64,000 nt of DNA from Neoceratodus forsteri (GCA_016271365.2 CM057456.1:1395639501-1395703500); one strand, 5' to 3'. Positions 41,580 through 53,500 are shown, numbered from the stretch's first letter. Made by a program: numbers and translations. The notes: generated by a model not told the origin, from the sequence alone.

Positions 41580-43690
41580 CGAGGTGTAACATCACTATTA
41601 GGATATCTTTGGCAAATATGTTGTTTATGGGTAAAACCATGAGAAGATTCTTGGCAATTAGGTTACTGTGATATCGGGAATTGTATTACATTTCAGCAAG
41701 AGCTGGCCCATATTAGATTGGTGCTGCTTTCAGATCCTGGCCTCAAAAACCTTGGAACAGTGGAAACAGAAGGTGAGGAAGACTGAAACTGTGGAGCACA
41801 TAAGTGCAAACCTCTAAGGAGCCACACATTTTTAGAAATTTGGAACTCTTATCAGTATCTAGCGCAACAACAGTAGAGGTGGCAAACGGCCCCCCAACCC
41901 AACAACCCAACCCACCTTTCAGCATAGGACTCAGGGTTCTGATGAGGCATGCCTTTTGCACACTTCCTTCCTGTACAGCACTCTTTAGCTAGTTTGAACT
42001 AAGTCTGACTAATCTGATTCAGGGCAGGGTGCCTGCATCCCCAGGAAGAGACAATGTAAGATTCTGGTACATGATCAATTTACTTTGCGTTTATACTTGT
42101 TTGTGTCCACACTGACACTGTTTGGATGAAGTGATTTATTTTTCCACATAATCCACATACCACATTCAAGTTATACATTTTCGATTCGCCCAGGCGGCCC
42201 ACATAGACCTCACTACATGGGGGAACGTGAAACTTGAACACCCCACCCTCCCTCCCTCCTGCCCCAAGCAGCCCCAGCCACTAGCACTACTGAATTATTT
42301 TAAAAAATGTCGTCATTAGTTACAGTTACTTACCTGTCACCAGGCTATCCTATGAAAGTAACATTTAGTGAAAGAGAGAAAGATGGGACCAAACTGCAGG
42401 TTAATAGCACACCATAACCTTTTTTTTTTTTTTCACTTTCTATGAGCATTTATATGTCAGTGGGAACAAATCTGCTAATCCATATTACATTCATTAGCTT
42501 CATGTTTTCTGCAGCTCACTTATGAATTAAATCTAAAAAAAATCTCATTTTATTAAGAATCATATTTCAATCATTTTAGATGCTGGGGGGAGGGGGGAAT
42601 AAATTCAACCCATTTAGCCCCCATTACTTAAACATTTCATTTTTAAAATAATTTTTGTATTGGTTCAGGCTCAAACCAAACCCCACCCCTGGTCAGATGT
42701 CACCTAGATTTGTAAGTGCTCAGTTTTGATTTTTATTACACTTCTGAGGAATACAGCTTTTTTTTTTTTTTTTTTTTTTGGCAGGGACATTTTGCTTGAA
42801 TCCACGATTTTTACTTGTGATCATGTGGAGCCACTTTACTATATGAAGCCTTTAGTAGGTGTCTGTACCTCTGCAATCATTTCTGATTTCTAACTGTGGC
42901 TCCATTACTCCCTGGTTGCTGTCCCTCTACTTTCATGTAAAAATGCAATATTTTTCCTTTCACAGCTAGTTACAAACATGTTTATGGAGACTTTCCACTC
43001 CTGCTTATTTTTTTCTGCCCGAGCTGCATTTTGTATGGACTCAGGGCTCAGTAATCTGAACAGGGCAGGCTGAACTATGACGTGATTGCACCTGTTAAAT
43101 TAGGTGCTAAATGCAGTTGATTGCTTGAGGGGGGAGAGGCCAAGCTGACCTAAATGCATTAATATGCCACTCCTTTCTTTTGTCTCCCAGACCCCTGGTA
43201 TCCGACATGGGGAGATTTGAAGTGTTTGAAAAGATACCTGTCCCCCCCCCCCCCGACTAGTAAGCCTGATTTTTTTTTTTGGGGGTAGCCATGGCTAGTG
43301 GGAATTTTAAATGGGGCCCCCATGGTAGGTTCCTGCACACTTTTAGCCACCTAGGTAAAAGCAAGTGTCTCAATCACAATTCCCTATTTAATGCTGCAGA
43401 CCACCTTCCCTAGCTTCTGTCATTTTATCTGAAGAATGCAATAAATTCTTTCATTGTCTTTTCTCGTTACATTTTTTCCCCATCAAATGAAATCTGGCTA
43501 AGTGCTTCAGTTATAATCCTCTTTCCCTTGTCCTAGCAAGAAGACTGCAAGGCTCTGCCCATGCAGCCCTAAAAAGCAGTGATAACAGACACAGGTACAG
43601 TTTAAAACTTAGATAAGCAATCCCAAGATGTCGGATCCAGAGTGGAACTGTGCAACACTAGGGACTTTATAGCTGTTTGTAAGACTTGTG
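41580..43690. other. No gene recognised; one direct-repeat copy and homopolymer runs
   Basis: Contains the second copy of the repeat at 42228-42308, T runs at 42420-42433 and 42761-42779, a C run at 43242-43254 and a T run at 43270-43280. No coding feature supported. Confidence 0.4.
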
Positions 43691-43699
43691 TTTCTTACA

Positions 43700-44490
43700 T
43701 TGGGACATTTGCTTTAGTACCTTCTTATGAGCAGTACAGCTGTCATTTTTCACATCTCACCCAAAATGCGTTTCCGCCCATGTAGCGCACAATGGCGCAG
43801 TCTGTGTGCGAAATCAATGTACTGGACACATTAAGAAAATCACAGTGACACTGGTCATGAGCAGAGGTCTTAAAATGGCTATGTTGAAAATTTGGTGACA
43901 AAACTCCATAAAATGACTGTGTTACGAGTGAGCATTGCGCAGTTTCCACACACCCTCGTAAGTTCATGACTTTGTAATATTTTCAGTCCAGATTTTCACC
44001 AGTGGCATTTTTCCACACCTCCTTATGAACAGTACAACTGTCATTTTCCACAACATGGCCGAAATGTGTTTTCACACTTTCAGCACAGAAATGCGTGGTC
44101 GCTGTGGGAAATCGTTGTTCGGGACAGATAAAGAAAATCACACTGACACTGTTCATGATCAGAGGTTCCAAAATGCCTGTGTTAACAATCTGCTATAAAA
44201 ATCCCCAAACTAGTTACATTACGGGTGTGCGTTGCACAGGTTTTACGCACGCTCGTGACTTCACCTGTTTTTTTTTTAAGATTTTCACAGCAGATTTTCA
44301 ACATTGCCATTTTTTACACCTCCCCATGAACAGTACCGCTGTCATTTTTCACATCCTGTTCAGAATGTGTTTTTGCACCTGTGGTGCCAAATGCCATAGT
44401 CGCTGTGCAAAAGCAGTTTTCGGCTAGCAAACTGATATTGCCACTGTTCATGTGGTGTGGGTCACAAAAAAATATGTTGAAAATTTGGAG
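43700..44490. repeat. Satellite-like array, ~300 bp unit, 2.6 copies, each with internal inverted repeat
   Basis: The phrase 'tgaacagtac..ctgtcatttt' starts units at about 43726, 44025 and 44326, giving a period of about 300 bp. Within each unit the start phrase is partly complementary to a phrase about 130 bp later (ccactgttcatg, cactgttcatgatc, actggtcatgagc), so each unit can fold. The last unit stops after 'atgttgaaaatttgg'. Open frames inside are repeat-derived. Confidence 0.85.
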
Positions 44491-44508
44491 TGAAAATACC
44501 AACGAATG

Positions 44509-44870
44509 CCTGAGGCGTTAGGGTTTCTGACCATAACGCCCCACCCTATAGAGAATGACAGGCATCAGGGGTGTGGCTTGGGATTCTTGCCTGTCATGCT
44601 CATACCATTCCACCCCCACCCACACCTTGCAGCCAGTGAGAGGCTCTTCGGGCCCAAACTTCACCCATTCTCCTATACCGCACCCATTCTCATCGTATTT
44701 CCTGATGGAATGGGGTGCGCATAAGGGCCAAAGACCCCAAGGCACACCGTGACACTTGTCAGTGTCTGCAGGGTAGGGTGTGGTGAAATGGCGTGGTCGT
44801 TATGCCTGATGACCCAAAGGCACACCCCAGTGCCTGTCACTCTCTGCAGGGTGGTGGTGGGGTTGGCTTC
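44509..44870. repeat. Inverted and tandem repeat block
   Basis: The left phrase aatgacaggcatcaggggtg (near 44551-44570) is complementary to two tandem right-hand copies spaced about 70 bp (cacaccgtgacacttgtcag at 44753 and cacaccccagtgcctgtcac at 44821), each followed by 'tctgcagggt'. May be a decayed non-autonomous DNA transposon; ends not fixed. Confidence 0.55.
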
Positions 44871-44964
44871 AGTTCAATACTTCACTGCCATTCCTATTAT
44901 GCAGCTCTGTAACTTCTCCAATGCCAATGCCAGCAAGCAAACATTCGGCATTGACAAATGCTTG

Positions 44965-45855
44965 TTCTACTTGTGATGTCCCTTTCTATGCATCCCAGTA
45001 TCCCCCTGGCTCTCCTTACTGACTTCTCACATTGCTTACCAACCTTTAGATCATCTGATATGACTACCCCCAAGTCCCGTTCCATTTTTGTTGTTGTTAG
45101 TACCTCCCCTGCTATTGTGTACTCTTCTCCTGGGTTTTTGTTTCCCAGGTACATTACTTTGCACTTCTTTGCACTGAATCCAAGTTGCCATATGTCTGAC
45201 CATTCCTCCAACCTTGCCAAGTCCCTTCTCATCCTTTCTACCCCCCCTTGTGTATCAACTCTGTTACAGATCTTTGTATCATCTGCAAAGAGGTATACCT
45301 TTCCTTCCAGACCCTCTGCAATGTCACCTATAAAGATGTTAAAGAGGACTGGACCCAGTACGGAGCCCTGAGGTACTCCACTAGAGACCCCCCTTTTTTC
45401 AGAATGTGTTCCACTCACTATTACCTTCTGTGTCCTGTTGTGCAACCAGTTTGCAACCCAGACTACCACCCTGGGACCCACTCCCAGGCTGGCTAACTTG
45501 ATTATTAATCTTTTGTGCGGGACTGTGTCAAATGCCTTGCTAAAGTCTAGGTAGGCCATATCCACAGCCCCTCCCTGATCTATTACTTTGGTCACCCAGT
45601 CAAAGAAATCTATTAGATTTGTCTGACATGACCTTCCTGCTGTAAATCCATGCTGCTTTGGGTCCTGTGTCCCGCTGGCCTCTAGGTACTCAATTCTTTC
45701 TTTCAGAAGTGATTCCATAATTTTCCCTACCACTGAGGTCAAACTTACAGGTCTGTAGTTCCTGCTTCTGCCTTACTCCCACTTTTGTGAAGGGGAATCA
45801 CATCTGCCCTCCTCCAGTCCTCAGGTACCACCCCATCCTCCCATGATTTGTAAAA
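44965..45855 (-). mobile_element. CR1 ORF2 RT fragment truncated at both ends, antisense
   Basis: The minus-strand frame 45742-44897 is open over most of the RT: TSVVGKIMESLLKERI, DMAYLDFSKAFDTVPHKRL, GVPQGSVLGPVLFNIFIGD, and the catalytic LFADDTKICNRVD box. Further 5' sequence in another frame (about 45855-45745) encodes the WEDGVVPEDWRR region. On the 3' side CR1 sequence stops within GILGCIERDITSR (about 44970), so the C-terminal domain and tail are missing. That is unusual for CR1, which normally loses its 5' end, and suggests a later deletion. Confidence 0.92.
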
Positions 45856-45859
45856 GTAA

Positions 45860-46190
45860 CATTGTTCACACATCATGAAGCAACTGTCCTGCATTGTTAT
45901 TGTCTCCTGCTATACCGGATTATGTAAAATCTTACTTGAACTATGTATGCACTTTTAATATTTGTAATCGGTGTTGTCCTTTTAAGGGATGCCTAACCTT
46001 GCTATGTAATGTAATATCTTTAGCTATGTAACTGTCCCATGACCTCCTTGTGAATGAGCTTGCTCAATGGCGTTTTCCTGTAATAAACTTGAACTATGTG
46101 CACTCTCTGATGTGGAGCCTTTGTAAAGGAGTCTCCGACTTAAAGGTTATGTAATTCTGAGACTTTAATAAATAAAAAATAAATATATTT
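45860..46190 (+). mobile_element. Two successive LINE-type 3' tails
   Basis: The first ends near 46090 with 'gagcttgctcaatggcg' and 'taataaactt', the second at 46190 with 'cctttgtaaaggag..cttaaaggtt..ttaataaataaaaaataaata'. They match the tails at 190-279 and 53600-53680. Confidence 0.55.
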
Positions 46191-47101
46191 TGGGTCAATG
46201 CATGGGCCTTTAGTACTCTACCGGATGATAGGTGTTTGTCCCTCCCCCCAGACACATCTGAAATGTTTAGTTAGTTCAAGAGGGTCACCACAAAAACATA
46301 CTGAGCGAAATAGCTCATTTCCACATGTGTCCTGGGGAAATATATCTGAGAATAAACTGAATACTCCATTCTCAATGCAGCGCCTTAGCCACCTGTGTGA
46401 TTGCCAACCCATGCTTATGCTGTTTTTTTAAACAATATATTACATTCACTATTACGCTTTTAAAACTAAATATAGAAAATGCATCTGTGCTTGGTATGGA
46501 TTCAGATACCCGATTTAGTTGCTGGGGAAGGAGCTCTTGATATGACACTTTTCCAAACTGATATGATTAAATTCCTTCTGGGTAAACTGCACTTTTGTGC
46601 CAAATTCTGCCTGTCACATGCTCAGCCTAGCTTGTCATATTTTTATTCACTTAGAAGTCCCCCCAATATGTATTTGTCTATCAACATAAAATAAAGATTG
46701 AAAGTTTAAAAAAAAAAAAAAAAAAAGTCCCCCCATCAATTTATTTATTGATTGATTTGCTAACCAGGTGGGTACACTGATCACAGGGACCATTTTCAGT
46801 ACAACCCAAGCCATGGCACATAAAAAGTAAAAGAAAAATGTGTACAAAAGCTAGGCTGTACAGTAAGTAGTTTCATAACATTTCTCGCCCAGTCACTCAA
46901 TTGTATGTTTCATCCGTCAGCCCATTGTGGGTCATCAGAGGGTGCTTTTGCCCTGTGGCTGACCAGCAAGGGGTGCTTGTGACAAACAGCAATATAGTAT
47001 TGTGATGACATTGTCTTTGCCTCTTGCCACATGGCTATGACTATACCCAGATTGAATGTAAACACATACTGTAGATAAAATGTTACCCCTAATCGACTGT
47101 G

Positions 47102-47140
<39 letters not shown>

Positions 47141-48290
47141 AAAGTATCTAGTTCTGCTTTGAAAGCCTTACAGTGCTAACTTCCACAACCTCACAGGGAG
47201 GCTGTTCCCAGCAATAGGTGGTCAAAGCAGTGTCACAGTCTCAGCAGTCGGAGACGGGAAGATTTATGGGTTTTAGCCCCAAATTAGTTGCTTGTGCTAA
47301 TAACCCAAACTGCATAACTGAGTTGAATAATGATTACATTGTAGAGAGCTTGAGGCAGATTGTTGATGGGTCGGTCCCTGAGGTAACACGCACACCAGTT
47401 CAGTGCTTGATCAAGAAGCCCAGTAGTAGCTTTTAGTTTACTGAAGAGCAGTTTGCAACTCAGGAAGGTTTTGCAAGGCAATGCTGTTGCTGTTTACTGG
47501 ACAGCATGCATCTCCCCAAAACAATAAAATGAAATAAATTATTTCTGCCTTTAAATGATCACATGACAATGGAAGGGTTTAGGATGTTTCCCTTTTGTTA
47601 ACGGGGTTTGGGAAACCTCGTATTTTCTATATAGCACAAAACTTCAAATTTACTGTACATCAAGACCTATCCACATACCTCTCTCCTCAACTAGCTTGTG
47701 TTTTCGAGGACTGACTAGCCCCTCAGTTCAGAAGCCACCTGTCCCGTACGCTGAGGGGTGCTTTCCCTGCCCCATGGTCTACATTGTAATCTGTGAACGG
47801 CTCAACGAACTGCTTTGTAGTTGAGAACATGAAACCACAAGCTGCCACAGAGCTGGGACTTGGAGTTTCTCTCTCTAAAGATTTGTTAACTTTTCCGTAT
47901 AGCTTTGAAGGACAGTGAATTTACATCTGGGTGATAAGGTTCTTTGCACATGTCAAGGTCGGTGCTAGATTGTAGCATGGTTGCCTTACGACTACCTTAA
48001 AAGAGATGGTTAACTTATATTGGTTTAAGACATGAAAGCTCCCAACACATCATCCCCTAATCTTACTATTTAACGCAAGTGCCAGCATGACATAATTCTA
48101 CAAGCAGGACCTCCCATTCTAATCTTTTAAAGTTGCTTCCTTTTCTCAGTGAAGCTGGTATTGTGCTAGTGGCTGCTCAGTGGCTCACATGCCCACCCGC
48201 CTGTTCACTATTTGCTACTAAACTAAATGGGCTAAGATTTATCATCACTCACTTCACAAAAAGCCGCACCCAGTCATCAGAAGTTGGAGA
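46191..48290. other. No gene recognised; poly-A at 46706-46725 and (CT)n at 47104-47138
   Basis: An antisense LINE-like tail ('ctaaccaggtgggtacactg' with ATTG/ATTT units) lies around 46735-46800. The CT run at 47104-47138 is uninterrupted. No coding feature supported. Confidence 0.45.
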
Positions 48291-48354
48291 GCTATTCTGG
48301 TGTGAACTTGATTGACCAACGTGTTTTCTGTTCTGTTTTGTTTTGGTTACCTAC

Positions 48355-48543
48355 CTTATAACTCTTGATGAAGTATTCGGCTCGCTGGCCAGCTGGCTCG
48401 CACTCACTCCAGTCGCCATTCAAAATCACCGACGAGTCGACCGACCGCTTTGCTGGACAAGACACACGGAGCCGGCGGCGAGTTGGATGGATTTGAAATG
48501 AATTCTGCAGGCTCTGCAATGCAAGAGGAAGAGAAGAGACCAA
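48355..48543 (-). CDS. Candidate first or early exon of an unidentified host gene, antisense
   Basis: A minus-strand open frame from 48543 runs through RSVDSSVILNGDWSECEPAG and QRAEYFIKSYK, reaching a strong splice donor (aag then gtaggt) at 48354. It lies in CpG-rich DNA unlike its surroundings. Another ATG (near 48422 minus) opens a second frame with MATGVSASQLASEP. I cannot tell which frame, if either, is coding, nor name the protein. An acceptor-like ctcttgcattgcag lies near 48510, so an upstream non-coding exon is possible. Confidence 0.35.
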
Positions 48544-48930
48544 AGCTGCTGCACTGTGGCCCCTTTAAAGTGCCCGCACTGTCGCGCCGTGTGACGTCAC
48601 GATGAGTGACAACGTGGTGACGGCACCCAGCTGCCTGAGAGCTCTCTCTCTCTCCCCAACCAATCGGATTGTTCTCCAGTCGACTTGCGGAAGTTGCGGT
48701 ACACTTCCTGAGCCCCCCCCCCCACCTTGGCTCGAAACTTGCCCAGCCAGTTCAGTTCAGCCACGGGGCTTGAGGGCAATGTTTGCTGACGCTGGCTGAG
48801 ACAATTAAACTCCCTGCCCCCAACATCCCGACTCCCAGCGCCACCGCCGCCTTGTACGCACATCAAAGGGGCCCAAATGAGGAGAGATCGAGATGACTGT
48901 CTACTGCCTGGCTGCTCAAAAACAAGGTAC
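48370..48930. promoter_or_regulatory. CpG-rich block with CRE and CCAAT: candidate bidirectional promoter
   Basis: CpG dinucleotides are dense at 48375-48480 and 48575-48600, whereas the surrounding kilobases are CpG-poor. A full palindromic cAMP-response element tgacgtca lies at 48592-48599 and a CCAAT box (ccaatcgg) at 48660-48667. No TATA box was seen. Candidate first exons with splice donors point away on both sides (minus donor at 48354, plus donor at 48927). These features fit a TATA-less housekeeping promoter. Function is inferred. Confidence 0.5.
48893..48926 (+). CDS. Candidate first coding exon fragment of an unidentified gene
   Basis: ATG at 48893 opens MTVYCLAAQKQ and reaches a donor-like caag/gtacaa at 48926/48927, on the plus side of the CpG-rich block. 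It is too short to identify and rests only on the ATG, the donor and the promoter context. Confidence 0.2.
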
Positions 48931-49234
48931 AAAACAAAGACTACAAAGGCTTGGGTGGGCCAGACGAGTGTCGGGGGGGCTGTCAGTGTCAGGGCCTGGT
49001 GGGGGTGGGGGGGAGGTCAGGAAGGCTCAGAGCAATGAAAGCAGGCGGGGAGTGAGCACTAAGCGCGTTTGTTGCCCCCCACACACACAGCTGCTGTACA
49101 CTGTATGTACTCATGGGGGGGGGCCCACCCGGAAATTTCCAGGTATCTGGGCAGGCCAGTCCGACCCTGACCCTTCCTGCCCACCCCCCCCCATTCTCCT
49201 CCCTGTTGCTGGCAACCTGAGTAACCACTGTACC

Positions 49235-49610
49235 CTTCACTCTTTCCCAACCATGCTTGAAACCATTAATGGTTTGGCACCCACCACCTTGGCTGGTAGG
49301 CTGTTTCATAGTTCCAACACCCTTTCTGTAAAATAACACTTTCTTATATCCCTCTTGAATCTACCTCCTGTCAGTTTCTACTCATGCTCTTGTGACCTCG
49401 AACTGCTGCTCATGCTAAATAATTCCCCACAGTTCACCTTGTTCATGTCTTTCAGGAACTTGAATGTCTCCATCACATATCCCTCTCCTGTCTGGTCTCT
49501 GGTGAGTACCTGTTCACTGCCTTGAGGTGATCCTCATAAGACCTACCCTGTTGGTCCTGAATCATCTTTGTCACCATTTTCTCTCCTCCCTGCTCTTGCT
49601 GAAATGCAGG
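49235..49610 (-). mobile_element. CR1-like 3' fragment, antisense
   Basis: Minus-strand phrases resemble the CR1-type C-terminal domain (repeated 'gagacattcaagttcctgaa' and 'ctatgaaacagcctacc'). Strongly diverged from the other copies in the window; may be an older subfamily. Confidence 0.65.
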
Positions 49611-49689
49611 AAAAACTGGTCCTTTTTGGCTCCTTTTCCAGTCTCTTCCCTTATTAGTCTAATTTCTGTATGACTTCCTCCACTGTCTC

Positions 49690-49990
49690 TTACAGCTCAC
49701 TGAATCCACCCGAAAGGGACAGACTAGTGTCTGGCCACTGCCACCATTTTTGTCAACCTGGCAAAGGCCTTTGACATTGTCTCCCATCCCCCCCACTCAA
49801 CAAACTTGCTCAGACAGTTCTTCTTCTGCCTATCTGACTGGCACCACTTGGTCCAATTAGGCGATGCCTTCCCCTTCCCTGCCATTTCCACAATATTCCA
49901 TCTTAAGCTCCATTCTCTTCTCCGTCTTTTTCAATAAACTGCCCTCAGTCTGAGTCTTTGCGCATATATATACATGTGCATGGAGAGTGG
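49690..49990 (+). mobile_element. Short LINE reverse transcriptase fragment
   Basis: At about 49735-49830 the frame reads FVNLAKAFDIVSHPP, the D-containing 'LDLxKAFDTVxH' block of LINE RT, with the first aspartate changed to N. A related C-terminal part appears at 51870-52620, so both could belong to one decayed L2-like LINE. Confidence 0.6.
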
Positions 49991-50139
49991 GGCAGCTTCA
50001 TGGGGAGGCTGAAGTGCCCTAAAATTCAACCATTGCCCTTGACCAGTACTGAGTTTTTATATTAAGGAGACGCCCCTTTGCTCTTTTGATTTGGAGCCTG
50101 AGCCTCTGTCTCTGAGCTGGAAACAACTTTGCAGCCTGA

Positions 50140-51644
50140 CTTTTAAACAGGGTTCAACCTTAACATTGTTTTACTAGCCCTGAACCTAGTGCAAATTGGC
50201 CAGGGCTAGTGCAGCTAACCCTCTACTTGTCCGCCTTGACTAGTGCAGGTTTTTCATGGCTGTTAATGAAGTTGAAAAAGTCCCTACTTTAGCAGGCTGT
50301 AGTCCTTTTGCTAATCTCCCTCAGTGTTCCAGGTGGCCTGGTGTGATGAACAGCTCATTAATAGCTGCAATTATCTGGTAGTTCAAGAGGGGGATCCAAC
50401 AAAAAATTAAATGTGAGTCATTATCACTCAGTTGTTAGGACAGTCAGCTAGTGTGCATGCTGTGATCAAGGGCAGAGTGATGTTAAGTCACTAGCTTCCA
50501 GTTTGCTGAACTTGTCTTTGATTTGTCCCACAATATTAAAACCAGTGTGCCTCATTTCCCAACCTTTTGAGTGCCTGTATCCAACACTGCAGTGACAGAA
50601 TGCTATGATGTATACATGGCCTGCCCAGCCAGGTGGTCTGTCCACTCTATACTTTCCCTTGACACCACTGCAGACTAGGCTGTGAAGTGACCATACATAG
50701 ACCCATAACTGCCATTACTGACTGGTATATGGTTCACAGCTCCTCTTAATGGACCAGACCAGTCAATGGCATCAATGCAGTACCACCCAGCATGTAATTT
50801 CATCCTAACAATGTTTTGGAGCATGTATGATACAAAACAAAACCTTAGTAAAATATATAATTTGAAAGGTTAAAATAGGTATTCCTGGTGTGCACAGATC
50901 ATCCTGTATAGAAAGAGAGGTAGTACAGCATCATGCCTGTATACTGCTCTCCTTTGACTGATGAAAGGACACTGTTGTGAAAAATCTGTTTTTGTTAGGT
51001 CAGAGCATGTTAAATCAATACTTTTGTGCCTGGTACATATAAACAGATATGTCAAAGTTTATTGCATCCCAAGCCCTCTGTGTTTCTTTAAAACTCTCTC
51101 CAAAGAAATCCTAGAACTGCCCCTGGCTCACTTCACAGTTTAAGGAAGCTTCCTGAAGTGCAGGTCTGGTTAATCACAGGGTGGGGGATGAGAGTGTCTT
51201 TCTCTGCCAGACTCTGTACATTGCACTGCAGGTCAGGGTGGGACTGTGGTGAGGTGCATGATGATGTTGGCTATTGTGTGTACAAAGCTAGAACTGCCTG
51301 ATTGAACATTTGCTATTATGGTATTCTCTGGTTTGGCGGGGAGGGGGTGAAGAAAGAGGAAGCAAGGGGCACATGGAAAAAAAAACAATGGGGGTACACA
51401 CTGCATGTGATTGAACTGCAGTCTTTTTTTTTTTTTTTTTTGCTGGAGCAGGAAGCAATGTGGGAGCAGGATAACTACGCAATAATCAGAGTATTTCTTG
51501 GCTTGCATTTTTCCTGTATAACCGATCAAAATTGACCATTATTATTGTGGGCTAGTGCAACCATCTGCGGGCTAGTGCAATTTTTAATCAACTTGTCCGG
51601 CTGGCTAGTGCAAAAAAAGGCTAAGGTTGACCCCTGCTTTTAAA
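50140..51644. mobile_element. Non-autonomous hAT transposon, 1489 bp, with 8 bp target duplication
   Basis: The target duplication cttttaaa stands at 50140-50147 and 51637-51644. The element (50148-51636) begins cagggttcaaccttaaca and ends, in complement, caggggtcaaccttagcc; CAGGG-type ends with an 8 bp duplication are classic for hAT. Subterminal phrases 'ctagtgca' are repeated several times near both ends in inverse sense (for example 50192, 50217, 50254; 51552, 51573, 51603), a likely transposase-binding array. The interior has no transposase frame. Confidence 0.92.
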
Positions 51645-51869
51645 CCTTTTCTGCTGGCTCTGCTCTAACCAACTTTCACTCTGTGCCAATACAAAAATAA
51701 AACAAAACAAAACAAAAAGGTCACTAAGAACTTTGGTAACAGATTGGGTCAGGAAAACAGTTCCAGGAATTTTGTAGATGGGCAACAAGCAGTCGGGGAA
51801 ATAGTACAAATCCCCTTTTGGTAGGAAGAAAACATCTTGCCAAGGTTATTGTCGGCCCCTGTCTTTATG

Positions 51870-52625
51870 ACTGTTGATGCCCCCCCCCCCCAGTCCCCAT
51901 CCAAATATCTTGGTGTGGCTGATTATAGCCTTGACTTCTCCTCTAATAGCAGTGCATTCCATGAAACTCTCATACTCCAGGTTGGCGCGCTGTAGCACAA
52001 CAGGTCCTGCCTTCATCCTCTACTCTGTGAGATCTTCCTCAAGAGGATCCTCCTGATGTTTGTGTGGATGTGGTATACAGGGCCACACTGGACAGACTGA
52101 ACCCTGTCTTCCATTCCTTCTGCTGTTTCACCCTAAAATGTCCCTCCCCTGCACCTATCACTGGTCCCTCTATTCTGACCTCTCCTTCTGGACCCTCACA
52201 TCCCTAATGTCCTTCTTACCGTGCCACCTTTTGCCAAATTCTTATTTGACTCCCTTCCCCTGATATCACTCCTCCCTCCCCTCTTTGTACCCCTTCTGCT
52301 TCTCTGCCTTCTGCTCCGTTTGCGCCCCCTGCAATAAAATATCTGCAGGAGAATCAGTCTTTTCTTTCTTTCTCCCCAGCCACTGGAATAACTTCCCTTC
52401 TGTCTTGCACACCTCCTGCTTTTCTACCTCCCTTTCAACCTCCCCAGCCCTTTTTCATATACCTGCTTCAGTAGCAACCTCATTCCACTTCCTGCACCTT
52501 ATTTTCCTTATCCACTATTTACCCACTAGTCCTTGCTTGGTTCCCAGCTCCCCTGGGAGTTCTAGGACCTCTTTGTAGTTTTGCGCTGTGCCTGTTGTGA
52601 TTGACTTGAGTTTTGATGCTTTAAT
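51870..52625 (+). mobile_element. C-terminal part of a decayed L2-like LINE
   Basis: The frame reads KYLGVADYSLDFSSNS just after a C run at 51882-51892, matching the 'KYLGVxLDxxLxF' block that follows the RT in L2-like LINEs. Later phrases fit the FHVPASxxWNxLP / FYLPFNLPSP type of end but are broken by stops. A pyrimidine-rich 3' half gives spurious open frames. Confidence 0.55.
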
Positions 52626-52629
52626 TACT

Positions 52630-53500
52630 GTAAAAACTCAGCCTGTCCTTAGAGAGTGGGGGGAGGTTACCAGAAATACCATGTACAGTGCTTTCTCTAG
52701 TAGGAACTGTGATTTATTTAGTCCTTTGAGTGGTGCTTAGTGGCAAATTGGAGGGTGGTAGCATGCCCACAATGTCAGTGTTGTTTCTGGCAGTGGCGCC
52801 TTGAGGTAGCAAGTCCCATACACCTTGCAGCTGTCATAGGATTTAGACTTTGAGACCAAATCACTTTGGTGCCCATTCACCTGCTAGCTTCCAGAGACAG
52901 GCTTCAAAACAGCAGTGGAGATACCACAGATGGTATCTGGGGCCATTTAGTGTAGATCACTTTTAATTCTAGCAGTATGTAGGGGATACAATGGGAAGGT
53001 GTGAACTCTTATGGGTTTCTCCTCAAGGGGAGCCCCTGGCTGCCTTGCAGCAGAGGAGGGATCCCACAGAAGAGTGGGTGTCACCTTTGTGTTTGTTGGG
53101 GTGTGGGGGGATTTTGTGGCTCAAGTGATACAAATAGCTGAGCTGATGGTTGAGAGAAATCTGGAGGGAGTGATAGAGCTGCTGACCTCAGGTAGGAAAT
53201 ACGCATATACATTGTGTGACTGGAGATCCCAGGCTATGATGGGTACTGGAGCTGATGCCTCTGGTAGAGGGGCTGGGGCAATTGTCTGTCACTGTCTAAA
53301 GTATGTGCTACTGTGCTGTACCCAGCACACTGCCCAGTAAGAAGAAACAAACGTGAGTCAGCCAGCAGCAGGGTGTGGCCTCTGGACTCAACTGGGGAGA
53401 CTGGCCTGGTACAGAGTGGCTGTTCTCAAGATTAGGTGACCGAACTCCCCCACGGCCTCCCTTTCCACTGCCAGTACCTGTTGACACCAAACCTGTCAAT
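52630..53500. other. No gene recognised
   Basis: A 109-codon plus frame at 53011-53340 lacks recognised motifs. Nothing else supported. Confidence 0.35.
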
